Shown: piece by piece, positions 7,640 to 17,438 of the stretch | How positions within the stretch are numbered: position 1 is the stretch's first letter | How the letters are laid out: each line of letters starts with the position of its first letter | Virus record (IMG/VR): IMGVR_UViG_3300027788_001769 | Span: 62,001-126,000 of that record | Length of the DNA: 64,000 nucleotides | Source: a virus | Direction: 5' to 3' (one strand) | The notes under the pieces: generated by a model | What the model saw: only the letters and a program-made list of their open reading frames with translations | What the model was told of the DNA's origin: nothing | Databases searched by the model: none | Translations under genes and position numbers: made by a program

Positions 7640-8635
7640 ATGCAATCAAGAACAATATTAATTACCGGAGGAGCTGGATTTATAGGTAGTCACCTAGTAA
7701 AATTTTTAGTAAATAAATACCCACACTATAATTTACACATTATAGATAATTTAAATTATGCTGGTGATATAGATAATTTAAAAGAAGTGATAGACGATAT
7801 AACCTTTCACAAACAAGACATAACTGACAATAGGATGATTAGTAAATTATTTGAATTGTATTGTTACGATGGGGTTTTTCATTTAGCCGCTCAAACACAC
7901 GTAGATAACTCAATAAAAAACCCAAATGTCTTTATAGACACAAATATTATGGGTACTGTTAACATAATTAATTTATGTTTAGAACATAGTTGTAGGTTAT
8001 TAAGTGTTTCTACAGATGAAGTATATGGTAGTCTTCCTTTAAATGAGAAGTCTCACTTTTATGAATTTACTTGTTACAAACCTAATTCTCCCTACGCAGC
8101 TTCAAAAGCCTGTGCAGATTTGTTAACACTTTCTTACCATAAAACATACAATTTAAATTGTAATATAACTCACTGTTCAAATAACTTTGGACCACATCAA
8201 CACGACGAAAAATTCATACCAACGATAGTGAGGTCACTAGTGAATAATACCCCAATACCTTTATATGGTACTGGAGAAAATGTAAGAGACTGGTTAAGTG
8301 TTAAAGAACATGTGGACGCTTTAGATGTAGTATTTCATAATGGAAAATCTGGAGAAGAATATAATGTGGGTACCCATAACGAATTGTCAAACTACAAACT
8401 AGTCGAAAAAATATGTCAAATATACGATAGGATAAAAGAAATAGATGTCGATAACGATTCTAGAAGATTAATTAATTTTGTAAAGGATAGGGTTGGACAT
8501 GACGATAGATACGCAATTAATGCTGATAAATTAAAAAATAAATTAAGGTGGAAAGCAAAGACTGAGTTCCTAACCGAGTTAACTGAAACAGTTGAATTTT
8601 ACATAAATAAATATGAGTCTAACAGTAGCATTTAG
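7640..8635 (+). CDS. rfbB: dTDP-glucose 4,6-dehydratase (RmlB-like)
   Basis: A 331-residue extended SDR enzyme that converts dTDP-glucose to dTDP-4-keto-6-deoxyglucose. Evidence is the NAD-binding GGAGFIGSH at the N-terminus, IDNLNYAGDIDNL, HLAAQTHVDNSI, STDEVYGSL with the catalytic T-D-E, SPYAASKA (YxxxK), NVRDWLSVKEHVDAL and a C-terminal RVGHDDRYAINADKL; all are family landmarks. Length is normal. No RmlA thymidylyltransferase is in the window, so dTDP-glucose is presumably supplied by the host or by a gene outside. It overlaps the next gene by 23 bases. Confidence 0.92.
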   Translation: MQSRTILITGGAGFIGSHLVKFLVNKYPHYNLHIIDNLNYAGDIDNLKEVIDDITFHKQDITDNRMISKLFELYCYDGVFHLAAQTHVDNSIKNPNVFIDTNIMGTVNIINLCLEHSCRLLSVSTDEVYGSLPLNEKSHFYEFTCYKPNSPYAASKACADLLTLSYHKTYNLNCNITHCSNNFGPHQHDEKFIPTIVRSLVNNTPIPLYGTGENVRDWLSVKEHVDALDVVFHNGKSGEEYNVGTHNELSNYKLVEKICQIYDRIKEIDVDNDSRRLINFVKDRVGHDDRYAINADKLKNKLRWKAKTEFLTELTETVEFYINKYESNSSI

Positions 8636-10133
8636 TACAAGAAGAATAAACTCTTCTTATGTACAACACATTAAAAAAACTTGTGGGGTTAAGAACCTGG
8701 AGATACTCCCTTTTGAGAATCCAGACGGTACTTCACTTACAGAGATATATAATAAAGCTTTATCCCAAGCAAAAAATGACGTAGTGGTTTTATGTCATGA
8801 CGACATATCTTTTAATGCCAAGGGTTGGGGTAGAAAATTACTAGATAGGTACAATGAATCAGATTATGGTATTTTAGGTGTGGCAGGGACCACCCACATG
8901 GCTTCTACTGGTAGGTGGTGGCAAGACACCACAAAAATGGTGGGTAGGGTTAGTCATACTCACGAAGGTAAAACTTGGGTAAATTCTTATAGTTCCACCT
9001 TCCCTAAACAAATACTAAAAGTATGTTGTCTAGACGGTGTGTTCTTTTCTTGCCATAAAAAACGAATAGTAAATAACTTCGATGAGGGAGTAGAAGGGTT
9101 TCACTTTTACGATGTAGACTTTTGTTTTTCTAATTTCATTTCTGGTGTTAAGTTGGGTGTGGTTTTTGACGTAAAAATAACACATAAATCTATAGGTCAG
9201 ACTAATGATGAGTGGGAAGAAAATAGGAAGAATTTTGTTAAGAAGTTTTCTGTCAACCCAAAAACTAAGGAACCATTATTACCGACTTACGTTAAACCTG
9301 AAATAAAATTTACTGAAGTTAAAAAATCACTTAAAGACACACCTAAAGTAGAGTTAATTATACCTAACAAAAATAATTTTAAATTACTTAAAGGTTGTAT
9401 AGATTCGATAATTAATATTTCAACCTACGAAAACTATAAAATTACAGTTGCAGACACCGGTAGTGATGAAGACAATTTAAAACAAATAAGAGAATACTGC
9501 AATGAAAATAAAGTAAAACTTATAGAGTTTGAATTTTATCACTTTGCCGGGACAAATAATGATGTGGTTAAAAATCATTGTGATAAAGATACCGAATTAT
9601 TACTTTTTTGTAATAACGACATAGAACTAATAAATGACGCCATAACTGAAATGGTTAATCTTTATGTTAAAAATAAAAAAACTTGTGGTACTGTGGGTGC
9701 TAGACTTCACTTTGAAGACAACACAATCCAACATGGAGGAATTATGTTAATGGGACAACCACAAAAAGATGGTCAAATGCAGATTGGTTTGTCACATCAA
9801 GGACTTAGGTCTTCCTACAACTACCCAATTAGTAATTTAATAGATACTTTAGGAAATACCGGAGCTTTTTTATTAATAAAAAGGTCTCTTTTTGAAGAGA
9901 TTGGGATGTTTAACGAACAATACTCGGACTGCTTAGAGGACGTTGAACTTAACATGGAATGTATAGTAAGGGGTAGAAAAAATATGTTTGCCGGTAACGC
10001 GGTAGCTTATCATTTTGAGAGTAGGACTAGAAAAAGTGAAGGGGCAATTAAACCTGAAGATTTTAATCACCTTATGAAGTTTGTGAACGAAAACAATAAA
10101 AAATTAATAAAGTACATAAAATTAAGACAATAA
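8613..10133 (+). CDS. Two-domain GT-A glycosyltransferase
   Basis: A 506-residue protein made of two GT2-like domains. Domain 1 (about 1-225) has VVLCHDDISF as its acidic donor site and CLDGVFFSCHKKR. Domain 2 (about 240-480) begins with VELIIPNKNNFKLL, has LLFCNNDIEL as its DxD-like site and GNTGAFLLIKRSLFEEIGMF near the acceptor-side helix. Bifunctional enzymes of this build often add two sugars in turn; substrates cannot be read from sequence. It overlaps rfbB by 23 bases and abuts the next gene. Confidence 0.82.
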   Translation: MSLTVAFSTRRINSSYVQHIKKTCGVKNLEILPFENPDGTSLTEIYNKALSQAKNDVVVLCHDDISFNAKGWGRKLLDRYNESDYGILGVAGTTHMASTGRWWQDTTKMVGRVSHTHEGKTWVNSYSSTFPKQILKVCCLDGVFFSCHKKRIVNNFDEGVEGFHFYDVDFCFSNFISGVKLGVVFDVKITHKSIGQTNDEWEENRKNFVKKFSVNPKTKEPLLPTYVKPEIKFTEVKKSLKDTPKVELIIPNKNNFKLLKGCIDSIINISTYENYKITVADTGSDEDNLKQIREYCNENKVKLIEFEFYHFAGTNNDVVKNHCDKDTELLLFCNNDIELINDAITEMVNLYVKNKKTCGTVGARLHFEDNTIQHGGIMLMGQPQKDGQMQIGLSHQGLRSSYNYPISNLIDTLGNTGAFLLIKRSLFEEIGMFNEQYSDCLEDVELNMECIVRGRKNMFAGNAVAYHFESRTRKSEGAIKPEDFNHLMKFVNENNKKLIKYIKLRQ

Positions 10134-10904
10134 ATGAAATTAGGAATATCTTACAACGTATTTGATGGTGAAGAACTGTTAGAACAATCCATACTCTGTA
10201 TCAGGGACCAAGTTGACTTCATATCAGTGGTTTACCAAGAAGACTCTAACTTTGGCAATCCATGTGACCCAAACCTAATACCACTTTTAAACTCATTAAA
10301 AGAAAGGGGTTTGGTTGACGAATTATTCGCTTATAGACCAAAGGTAACTCAAGGAGGACATTTCAATGAGTCCATGAAACGTAACCTTGGTTTGTTTTTA
10401 TCTGAAGGAGCGAAATGTACTCACCACATGTCTATGGATACTGACGAGTATTACGATAAAGAACAATTTAAGTTTATGTGTAAAACTATTGAGGAAGGCA
10501 ATTATGATTCCGCCGCCTGTCAACTAATCACATACTATAAAAACACGGAGTATCGATTAGACCCTATGGAGGACTATTACGTTTCACTAATATATAAAAT
10601 AGCCCCAGGAAAAACTTTTGTCGGGTGTCCGTTTCCAGTACTAGTAGACCCAACCAGAAGAATGGTTGCTGGAAACTGTAAAATATTTACTCGAGAAGAA
10701 ATTGAAATGCATCACTTAAGTTATGTTAGAAATAACATTAGAACTAAACTAACTAACTCATCCGCAAGTCCTAATTTTAAAAACATTGACAAATTGGTAA
10801 ATTATTTTAATAATTGGGAGTACGGTAAACAAGCTTTAATGGGTGGTGCTCCTGATAAGTTTTACGACATAAAAAAAATAGAGGACAAATTTAACATAAA
10901 ATAA
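10134..10904 (+). CDS. GT-A fold glycosyltransferase-like protein
   Basis: A 256-residue protein with a GT2-like start (MKLGISYNVFDGEELLEQSI) and a DxD-type metal site in HMSMDTDEYYD. The C-terminal half (HHLSYVRNNIRTKL) is polar with few hydrophobic residues. It fits the large group of small GT-A enzymes found in polysaccharide and virion glycosylation clusters. No donor or acceptor can be inferred. It starts directly after the stop of the two-domain transferase. Confidence 0.7.
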   Translation: MKLGISYNVFDGEELLEQSILCIRDQVDFISVVYQEDSNFGNPCDPNLIPLLNSLKERGLVDELFAYRPKVTQGGHFNESMKRNLGLFLSEGAKCTHHMSMDTDEYYDKEQFKFMCKTIEEGNYDSAACQLITYYKNTEYRLDPMEDYYVSLIYKIAPGKTFVGCPFPVLVDPTRRMVAGNCKIFTREEIEMHHLSYVRNNIRTKLTNSSASPNFKNIDKLVNYFNNWEYGKQALMGGAPDKFYDIKKIEDKFNIK

Positions 10905-10905
10905 A

Positions 10906-11982
10906 ATGAAAACAGTAGTAACAGTAACAGGTATTAGGCCAGACTTTATTAGAATGTCTGAAATTTTTAAAAAATTAGATAAAGAATTTAATCACATTTT
11001 AATACATACTGGGCAACATTACGATGATTTATTGTCTGGTATATTTTTTGATGAGTTAGAGATAAGGAAACCGGACTATAACTTAACCATAGGTGGTCCA
11101 GGTAAGGAACACTTCCACCAGACAGCTGACCTTTCTGTTAGTCTTATAGAATTATTTAGAGAAAAGAAAATCAACCCATCTATTATATTATTTTTAGGTG
11201 ATTCTAACTCAGTGGTTTCTGCAGTTGCCCTTAAAAAAGAGGGATATAAGATTGGACATATAGAGGCTGGAATGCGTTCAGGAGATAAGAGAATGTTAGA
11301 AGAGGTAAATAGAATGGTCTGTGATACTTGTAGTGATTTATTATTTGTTTACCACGAAAACTACAGAAAAAAATTAGAGAAAGAAAATATTATAGATGGA
11401 GTACACGTTGTTGGGAACACTATTGTAGAAGTAGCAAACAAACTTATTAAAAATAATAAGAATTTTACAATAAGACCCACTAATAACCACATCATCCTAG
11501 ATGTTCACCGACCAGAAAACTTCAACTACCCTCATAGACTAAAGAACGTAATTGAGTTTACTAAATGGATAAGTTCTGTTTATAGATTACCAGTTATTAT
11601 GTTAGAATTTGGTAGGGCCAAAAATAAAATAGAGGAGTTTGGTATAGATTTGGGTGACATAGAGGTAGTTCCTTTAATGTCCTATAAAGATTATATGAGT
11701 TCAGTTTATAATTCTAAATTCATTATTTCTGATTCTGGAACCGCACAAGAGGAACCTGCTATTTTAGGCACTCCTGTATTGGTTCCTAGAGGTTATACTG
11801 AAAGACCAGAATCAGTAGAATATAATTGTTCTATGATGATTGATGTGGAAGAGTCTTGGGGTGAGGATTGGTATGACAGTCTGAAATGGTTACAACACGA
11901 AACTAAACACATTGATGATGCTTGGCTTGGGGACGGGACAACGTCGACTAAAATAATAGAGACACTTAAGAATTCACTTTAA
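10906..11982 (+). CDS. wecB: UDP-N-acetylglucosamine 2-epimerase
   Basis: A 358-residue non-hydrolysing epimerase (WecB/MnaA family) that interconverts UDP-GlcNAc and UDP-ManNAc. Landmarks are TGIRPDFIRM at the N-terminus, HTGQHYDD, LGDSNSVVSAV, HIEAGMRSGD with catalytic acids, DVHRPENF, and SDSGTAQEEPAILGTPVLV in the C-terminal lobe. Length is close to the usual 375. With the UDP-sugar dehydrogenase at 21083 it could supply UDP-ManNAc uronic acid, a common surface-polysaccharide sugar. It overlaps the next gene by one base. Confidence 0.9.
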   Translation: MKTVVTVTGIRPDFIRMSEIFKKLDKEFNHILIHTGQHYDDLLSGIFFDELEIRKPDYNLTIGGPGKEHFHQTADLSVSLIELFREKKINPSIILFLGDSNSVVSAVALKKEGYKIGHIEAGMRSGDKRMLEEVNRMVCDTCSDLLFVYHENYRKKLEKENIIDGVHVVGNTIVEVANKLIKNNKNFTIRPTNNHIILDVHRPENFNYPHRLKNVIEFTKWISSVYRLPVIMLEFGRAKNKIEEFGIDLGDIEVVPLMSYKDYMSSVYNSKFIISDSGTAQEEPAILGTPVLVPRGYTERPESVEYNCSMMIDVEESWGEDWYDSLKWLQHETKHIDDAWLGDGTTSTKIIETLKNSL

Positions 11983-12794
11983 TGAAAAAATTATCCATAG
12001 TAACAGCATACTACAATAGAAAGGAATTGTTTATTAGGACTTTAAAAACAATTAACAATTCTAAGTACGCTAAGGATATTGAAGTTATAGTTGTAGATGA
12101 CGGTTCTAGGGAGGAGGAACGATTAGAGGACTTATTAGGTACCTTTAATTTTGATTTTAAAGTTATTCGACTTAACCCTGAGAATAAATGGTACTATAAC
12201 CCTTCAGTTCCTTTTAATGTAGGGATTAAAGCAGCTACTGGTAAATTAACCATGTTACAAAATCCAGAATGTTTACATGTTGGGGATTTAGTCAGTACTG
12301 CTATAGAAAATATTAAAGATAGTGACTATTTTTCTTTTGGGTGTTATTCGTTAACTGAAGACATAACAGAAAGATTTGGTACGATAAATTTTAACTCTGA
12401 TAAATGGTTAGAAAAAATTAATTTGTGTTTAACTCCAATTAAACAGGGACCAGTAGAATGTGATGGGTGTGATGGGTGGTACAACCATAGTAGGTTTAGA
12501 CCTGTAGCTTACCACTTTTGTTCGGTGATACCAACAAAACACATACAAGAAATGGGTGGATTTGATGAAAGATACGCTAAAGGTATAGCGTTTGATGATA
12601 ATGAAATATTACTAAGGATTAGAAGAAAGGGTTTAACTGTTAATGTGGTAGATTCTCCTTTCGTAGTTCACCAACATCACTATAGTGAGTTTAATTGGGC
12701 TGGTGTTAACAATACCCAAGAATTACTAGACAAAAATAAAAAACTTTTTAACGAGGTAACTTTAAAAGAGACTGGTTGGAAAATAGTTAACTAA
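11982..12794 (+). CDS. GT2 family glycosyltransferase
   Basis: A 270-residue GT-A enzyme. The N-terminal nucleotide-binding strand is KLSIVTAYYNRKELF, followed by VIVVDDGSREEER. A mid-region acidic site (LQNPECLHVGD) and an acceptor-side segment with EMGGFDERYAKGIAFDDNE follow, as in chondroitin-polymerase-like GT2 enzymes. Cys-rich ECDGCDGW is an oddity near residue 160. Substrate unknown. The start codon overlaps the wecB stop. Confidence 0.8.
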   Translation: MKKLSIVTAYYNRKELFIRTLKTINNSKYAKDIEVIVVDDGSREEERLEDLLGTFNFDFKVIRLNPENKWYYNPSVPFNVGIKAATGKLTMLQNPECLHVGDLVSTAIENIKDSDYFSFGCYSLTEDITERFGTINFNSDKWLEKINLCLTPIKQGPVECDGCDGWYNHSRFRPVAYHFCSVIPTKHIQEMGGFDERYAKGIAFDDNEILLRIRRKGLTVNVVDSPFVVHQHHYSEFNWAGVNNTQELLDKNKKLFNEVTLKETGWKIVN

Positions 12795-12841
12795 GCATTT
12801 AAAAAGTGTTTTATTGTAACTATAATTAACAAAAACAAAAT

Positions 12842-13633
12842 ATGAAAATAATAGCTTTTACACAATTAAGAAATGAATTAACAAAAGGTAATTTAGAAAA
12901 CTGGTTTAAATGTACCGAACCTTGTGATTATAGATATATATTTGACCAAGACTCCACTGATGGGAGTAAAGAATATTATAAAAAATTCGACAATACAGTG
13001 GTTATAGAATCACCAACGAATAGATTTAAAGAAGAACTAATCTGCAAACAAGAATTAATGGATAAACTTTTAATCGAACACCCTGACGTGGATTGGGTTT
13101 TATGGTTAGATGGTGACCTACTTTTAGATGGTAGATTATTAGATAATAACGGACAAAACTTACGTGGGTTATGTGATGCTGGAATGCAACAAGGAATTGA
13201 GGCTTTTTTCTTTGGTCATTATAATTTATGGAGAAGTGATATCCACTATAGGTTAGACGAAGGTTACCATGGGTTACATGGCCAATGGTGTCCGTTATGG
13301 AGAAACACTGGTAGATTAAAGTTTGATTGTACCCCTGGATTACACAAACCACAATATCCGTTAACATTTAGAAAAGTTGCGAATTCAGGGTTTAATGTAG
13401 TACATAGAGGTTTTGCGACTGATTCACAAATTATAACAAAATACGACACCTATAAAGGTTTTGGTCAAAAAGGTTGGGACTTAGATAGGTTGTTAGATGA
13501 AAAAACTTTAGATGTTACTCCACTAGAGGACGGTATATTGCCTTCTTGGTTTAATAAAACAGACATTGTGGACCCTAGAGAAAAGAAAAAAATAATAAAA
13601 CTTTATGAAGAAAAACAAAAAACAAATGACTAA
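12842..13633 (+). CDS. GT-A fold glycosyltransferase-like protein
   Basis: A 263-residue protein with GT2-like beginnings ([25 protein letters not shown]) and a clear DxD site [10 protein letters not shown]. The C-terminal part is rich in Trp, Gly and His ([11 protein letters not shown]). It is preceded by a 47-nt AT-rich gap with an A-rich leader and no Shine-Dalgarno. It overlaps the start of gmd. Probably a sugar transferase of the same cluster; the substrate is unknown. Confidence 0.7.
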   Translation: MKIIAFTQLRNELTKGNLENWFKCTEPCDYRYIFDQDSTDGSKEYYKKFDNTVVIESPTNRFKEELICKQELMDKLLIEHPDVDWVLWLDGDLLLDGRLLDNNGQNLRGLCDAGMQQGIEAFFFGHYNLWRSDIHYRLDEGYHGLHGQWCPLWRNTGRLKFDCTPGLHKPQYPLTFRKVANSGFNVVHRGFATDSQIITKYDTYKGFGQKGWDLDRLLDEKTLDVTPLEDGILPSWFNKTDIVDPREKKKIIKLYEEKQKTND

Positions 13634-14591
13634 AAAAAGAGCTTTAATAACGGGAATTAGTGGGATGGATGGTAGTCATTTAGCTGATTTTTTACTGGAA
13701 AAAGGATATGAAGTATTTGGGGTTGAGAGAAGAGCTTCAACTAAAAATGTTAGAAACACGTCACACATACTAGATAAAGTTAATTTTTTAATGGGTGACT
13801 TATCGGACCAAAATTCACTTTTGAGATGTCTGAATGAATCCCAACCTGACGAAGTATATAATTTAGCGGCTCAATCATTTGTAGGTGAGAGTTGGAATAC
13901 TCCGGAACAAACAAGTGAGGTCACTGGTCTAGGTGTGTTAAGGATGTTAGAGGCGATAAGAATGTACGATAAACCAGTTAAATTTTATCAAGCTAGTAGT
14001 TCAGAAATGTTTGGTAGGATGTCTGAAAATCCAGCTACAGAAAATACCCCTTTCTACCCTAGAAGTCCTTATGGTGTTGCAAAATTATATGGTCATTGGA
14101 TAACTAAAAACTATAGAGAATCATACGATATGTTTAATTGTAGTGGAATTCTTTTTAACCACGAAAGTGAAAGAAGAGGGCATGAATTTGTAACTAGAAA
14201 AATAACTGATGGTGTTGCAAAAATTAAACTGGGATTAGCAGATAAAATAACCTTAGGTAATTTAGACTCATTAAGGGACTGGGGTTACGCTCCTGATTAT
14301 GTTGAGGCTATGTGGTTAATGATGCAACAAGAAACTCCAGATGATTATGTTATTGCAACTGGTGAATCTTATTCTATTAGAGAATTTTTAGATGTGGCTT
14401 TTAAACATATTGGAATTAATGATTGGAGTAAGTATGTAGACCAAGACCCTAGATTTATGAGACCAGCAGAAGTAGATTATTTAAAAGGTGACTCTACTAA
14501 AGCCGAGAATGAATTAGGTTGGAGAAGAAAAACTAGTTTTAAAGAATTAGTTATTAAAATGGTGGATAATGATTTAAATCTTTTAAAATGA
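13626..14591 (+). CDS. gmd: GDP-mannose 4,6-dehydratase
   Basis: A 321-residue SDR enzyme converting GDP-mannose to GDP-4-keto-6-deoxymannose, the precursor of GDP-fucose, GDP-rhamnose, GDP-perosamine and GDP-colitose. Landmarks are [16 protein letters not shown] (NADP site), [20 protein letters not shown] (YxxxK), the diagnostic [16 protein letters not shown], and [19 protein letters not shown]. It is slightly short for the family. Start choice: an in-frame ATG at 13605 would overlap the previous gene by 29 bases; the ATG at 13626 ([10 protein letters not shown]) starts at the first strand and overlaps by 8. It overlaps the next gene by 4 bases. Confidence 0.93.
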   Translation: MTKKRALITGISGMDGSHLADFLLEKGYEVFGVERRASTKNVRNTSHILDKVNFLMGDLSDQNSLLRCLNESQPDEVYNLAAQSFVGESWNTPEQTSEVTGLGVLRMLEAIRMYDKPVKFYQASSSEMFGRMSENPATENTPFYPRSPYGVAKLYGHWITKNYRESYDMFNCSGILFNHESERRGHEFVTRKITDGVAKIKLGLADKITLGNLDSLRDWGYAPDYVEAMWLMMQQETPDDYVIATGESYSIREFLDVAFKHIGINDWSKYVDQDPRFMRPAEVDYLKGDSTKAENELGWRRKTSFKELVIKMVDNDLNLLK

Positions 14592-15475
14592 AAATAAACA
14601 TTGTAACCGTAACTAGTGGTTGGATTCTACAAAAAATATCTGAAAGGACAGCTAAAGCTTGTAATGAAAGTATAGATGGGTATACCATGACTGTATCTCA
14701 TGAGGCTGACCCAGATGCTGATGTAAATTATTATGCGGACTTACAAAATTGTTATCACGGACAAAAAACAAAAATGGATATAGCGTATTTTACTCACGCT
14801 GATATGCACAGTAAGGATTGGTTACATAACCTTCTTACGACTACAAATTCCTACAAAAATTTAGATGGTATTGTTAGTATGAATAAAAGATATACAGACA
14901 TGTTAACTTCTATGGGTTGGAGTGAGGACCACATAGACACCATTACTCCTGGTGAGACAAAAGATATGTTTCCTTTAAAGAAAATAAAAATAGGTGTTGT
15001 GTCTAGAGGTGGTTACCCTGGATACGGACAACAATTTATGGAAAAGATGTTAGAAACCTACAACTTTGACAACTTTAAATTAAGGTTTTTAGGTAATGGG
15101 TGGGATAATTTAAAACCTATAGCTACAAAAAATAATATTGATTTGAAGTTAACTGGGGATGCTGACTACAGTGTGTACCCAAATTTTTATCAAGAAATAG
15201 ATTACTTGTTAATACCTGGATTATGGACTGCTGGACCAATATCCTTTCAAGAATCTTTAAGTACTGGTACTCCAGTGATTTCAGCTGACGTTGGGTTTGC
15301 CGGGTATGAGTTAGAGCCAGACCATATCTTCCCAGCAAACGACGTTAATGCTTTATCTAAAATTTTAGATAAAGTACAAGAACCTCTATTAAAAAGAAGA
15401 GGACAAGTAGAGAACATGACTTGGTTGAACTACGCAACTGATTTAATAAAATTTATAAATAAAATAAAAAAATGA
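14588..15475 (+). CDS. GT-B glycosyltransferase (short, GT4-like)
   Basis: A 295-residue protein with a C-terminal lobe typical of GT4. It has [12 protein letters not shown] after a linker, [11 protein letters not shown], and a donor-binding [17 protein letters not shown] whose Glu fits the conserved acidic residue. The N-terminal lobe is short (about 130 residues). It likely transfers a sugar in the same pathway. It is coupled by 4-base overlaps to gmd upstream and to the DegT-family gene downstream. Confidence 0.78.
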   Translation: MKINIVTVTSGWILQKISERTAKACNESIDGYTMTVSHEADPDADVNYYADLQNCYHGQKTKMDIAYFTHADMHSKDWLHNLLTTTNSYKNLDGIVSMNKRYTDMLTSMGWSEDHIDTITPGETKDMFPLKKIKIGVVSRGGYPGYGQQFMEKMLETYNFDNFKLRFLGNGWDNLKPIATKNNIDLKLTGDADYSVYPNFYQEIDYLLIPGLWTAGPISFQESLSTGTPVISADVGFAGYELEPDHIFPANDVNALSKILDKVQEPLLKRRGQVENMTWLNYATDLIKFINKIKK

Positions 15476-16623
15476 TTTATCTAACTAACGATACAATAGA
15501 CAATAAAGATATTGATTCTTTAATTGAGTGGTTAAAGACTTACCCACGATTAACAAAAGGACCTTTAACAAAAGAGTTCGAAGAAAAATGGTCTAAATGG
15601 TTAGGAACCAAATATTCAGTATATTGTAATTCTGGTTCCTCAGCTAATTTACTAATGTTATACGCACTAATACGCTCTAACACTTTAAAAAATAAAAAAG
15701 TGGTTATTCCTGGGTTATGTTGGGCTACTGACTTAGCACCTGCATTACAGCTTGAGTTTGAACCATTACTTTGTGATGTTTCATTAGATAATTTAGCTGT
15801 TGATGTTGATGAATTGGAAAAAATATTTAAGAAGGAGTCACCATCTGTGTTCCTATGTGTGTCAATACTAGGGTTTTCACCTGATTTAAAGACAATTAAA
15901 GAGCTTTGTGAAAAATATGATGTGATACTACTAGAAGATAATTGTGAGTCTTTAGGTACTGAGTTTGATGGGGTTAAGATTGGGAACTTCGGTTTGATGT
16001 CCTCTTATTCTATGTATTTTGGTCACCACATATCAACGATAGAAGGTGGTATGGTATGTACTGACGATAAAGAAATATATGACATACTTTTAAGTATTAG
16101 AAGTCATGGTTGGGATAGAGATTGGGATAAACAAAAACAGGAGGAGGTTAGAGAACAACATAACGTTACGGACTTTAACTCATTATATACATTTTACCAC
16201 CCAGGATTTAATCTAAGAGCTACTGACCTACAGGCGTACCTAGGTTTAGGTCAATTAGATAAATTAGATTACATTTGTAAAAAAAGAGAGGAAAACTTCC
16301 AAAAATTCCAGGAAGGAATAAAGAATGATTTTTGGAAACCTAACCCTCTGGATAACACATTTACTTCTAGTTTTTGTTACCCTGTAATACATCCTAAACG
16401 AAATGAGATTATCGAAGCTTTGATTGAAAACGAAATTGAGGTTCGTCCTTTAGTTTGTGGAACAATGGGTAAACAACCGTTTTATACTGAAAATTTTGGT
16501 ATTACGGAACTAGCCAATTGTGACGTTATTGACAGACATGGGTTATACGTTCCAAACAACCCTAGTTTAACGGATGATGAAATACAATTAATAATAGACA
16601 CAATTAATAAAGTTATAAAATAA
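15472..16623 (+). CDS. DegT/ColD-like PLP sugar dehydratase
   Basis: A 383-residue fold-type I PLP enzyme of the DegT/DnrJ/EryC1 family. It has CNSGSSANLLML, VIPGLCWATD, LLEDNCESLGTEFDG and HPGFNLRATDLQAYLGLGQL, all family landmarks. At the site where sugar aminotransferases carry the PLP-binding lysine, this protein has SYSMYFGHHISTIEGG, so histidine replaces lysine. That change is known from ColD (GDP-4-keto-6-deoxymannose 3-dehydratase) and the related CDP-sugar E1 enzyme, which remove the C3 hydroxyl rather than transaminate. With gmd nearby, a ColD-like role making a 3,6-dideoxy sugar is the best reading. An aminotransferase role is unlikely without the lysine. Confidence 0.82.
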   Translation: MIYLTNDTIDNKDIDSLIEWLKTYPRLTKGPLTKEFEEKWSKWLGTKYSVYCNSGSSANLLMLYALIRSNTLKNKKVVIPGLCWATDLAPALQLEFEPLLCDVSLDNLAVDVDELEKIFKKESPSVFLCVSILGFSPDLKTIKELCEKYDVILLEDNCESLGTEFDGVKIGNFGLMSSYSMYFGHHISTIEGGMVCTDDKEIYDILLSIRSHGWDRDWDKQKQEEVREQHNVTDFNSLYTFYHPGFNLRATDLQAYLGLGQLDKLDYICKKREENFQKFQEGIKNDFWKPNPLDNTFTSSFCYPVIHPKRNEIIEALIENEIEVRPLVCGTMGKQPFYTENFGITELANCDVIDRHGLYVPNNPSLTDDEIQLIIDTINKVIK

Positions 16624-17438
16624 TGAAATTCACTTACTATACAATTATAGGTAAAGACCTAGGACTACTACAAGGCCACATAAATAATATAAAAACTTAC
16701 GCTGGTTTTGATAAATTAGAGTGTGAAAAAGAACTAATCGTTATAATATATAGGAACAGTAAAATCCCTGAAAAAATAACACAATCCTTATTAAACTATT
16801 GTAAAGACCAAAATATTCGTACTGAGATATATGACGAACCTACTGACGTTTTTATTGAGAATCTTTATGCTTGTTGGAATTTAGGGTATCAAATTTCTGA
16901 CGAGGGATATGTTTTTAGAGGTGGTTCAGACCAAGTGTTTTCTAGAGATAGTTTTGTGTCCCTTTATAATGAGGCGGAAAATCTAAGAAAAGAAAATAAA
17001 AGTAAATTTATATTACAAGCCAATACAATCGAGAACGCTACTAGACTCAGACAAATAGGTGCTATTAGTAGACACTTTGCTTTAGATTTAGGTGCTACTT
17101 TTCATGAATTTAATTACGGTGGATTTGAGGATTTTTGTAATAGAATGAATACAGGTATTGCGGAAAACATATTAACAATAGAGGATTGTCTTAAGTACTG
17201 GGGAAAACCAACAAAATTAAACACGTCACTAGGTAACATTGACAGGACTGATGGTTGTTCTTGGTTAATGACCAAACAGGATTGGGTTGACCATGGCCCT
17301 TTACCACATATAGAAAATTGGATAACTGGTGATGTTGTAATACACGATAGAATGCAAACAGCTGGTTATGAAAATTATTTAGTTAAGGATTGCATAACTT
17401 ACCACTTTGTAAGGGGAGAAAGTATAGACGTACAGTAA
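16623..17438 (+). CDS. GT-A fold glycosyltransferase-like protein
   Basis: A 271-residue protein beginning MKFTYYTIIGKDLGLLQGH, with YACWNLGYQISDEGYVFRGGSDQVFS in the central region where GT2 enzymes have their acidic donor site. The C-terminal part has SWLMTKQDWVDHGPLPH and an aromatic tail. It fits a divergent GT-A transferase; no substrate can be assigned. One-base overlaps on both sides show tight packing. Confidence 0.65.
   Translation: MKFTYYTIIGKDLGLLQGHINNIKTYAGFDKLECEKELIVIIYRNSKIPEKITQSLLNYCKDQNIRTEIYDEPTDVFIENLYACWNLGYQISDEGYVFRGGSDQVFSRDSFVSLYNEAENLRKENKSKFILQANTIENATRLRQIGAISRHFALDLGATFHEFNYGGFEDFCNRMNTGIAENILTIEDCLKYWGKPTKLNTSLGNIDRTDGCSWLMTKQDWVDHGPLPHIENWITGDVVIHDRMQTAGYENYLVKDCITYHFVRGESIDVQ

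Noticed and set aside
13605-13625. Earlier start for gmd
   Set aside because: It would add seven Lys/Asn-rich residues inside the preceding gene; the later ATG begins at the conserved first strand.
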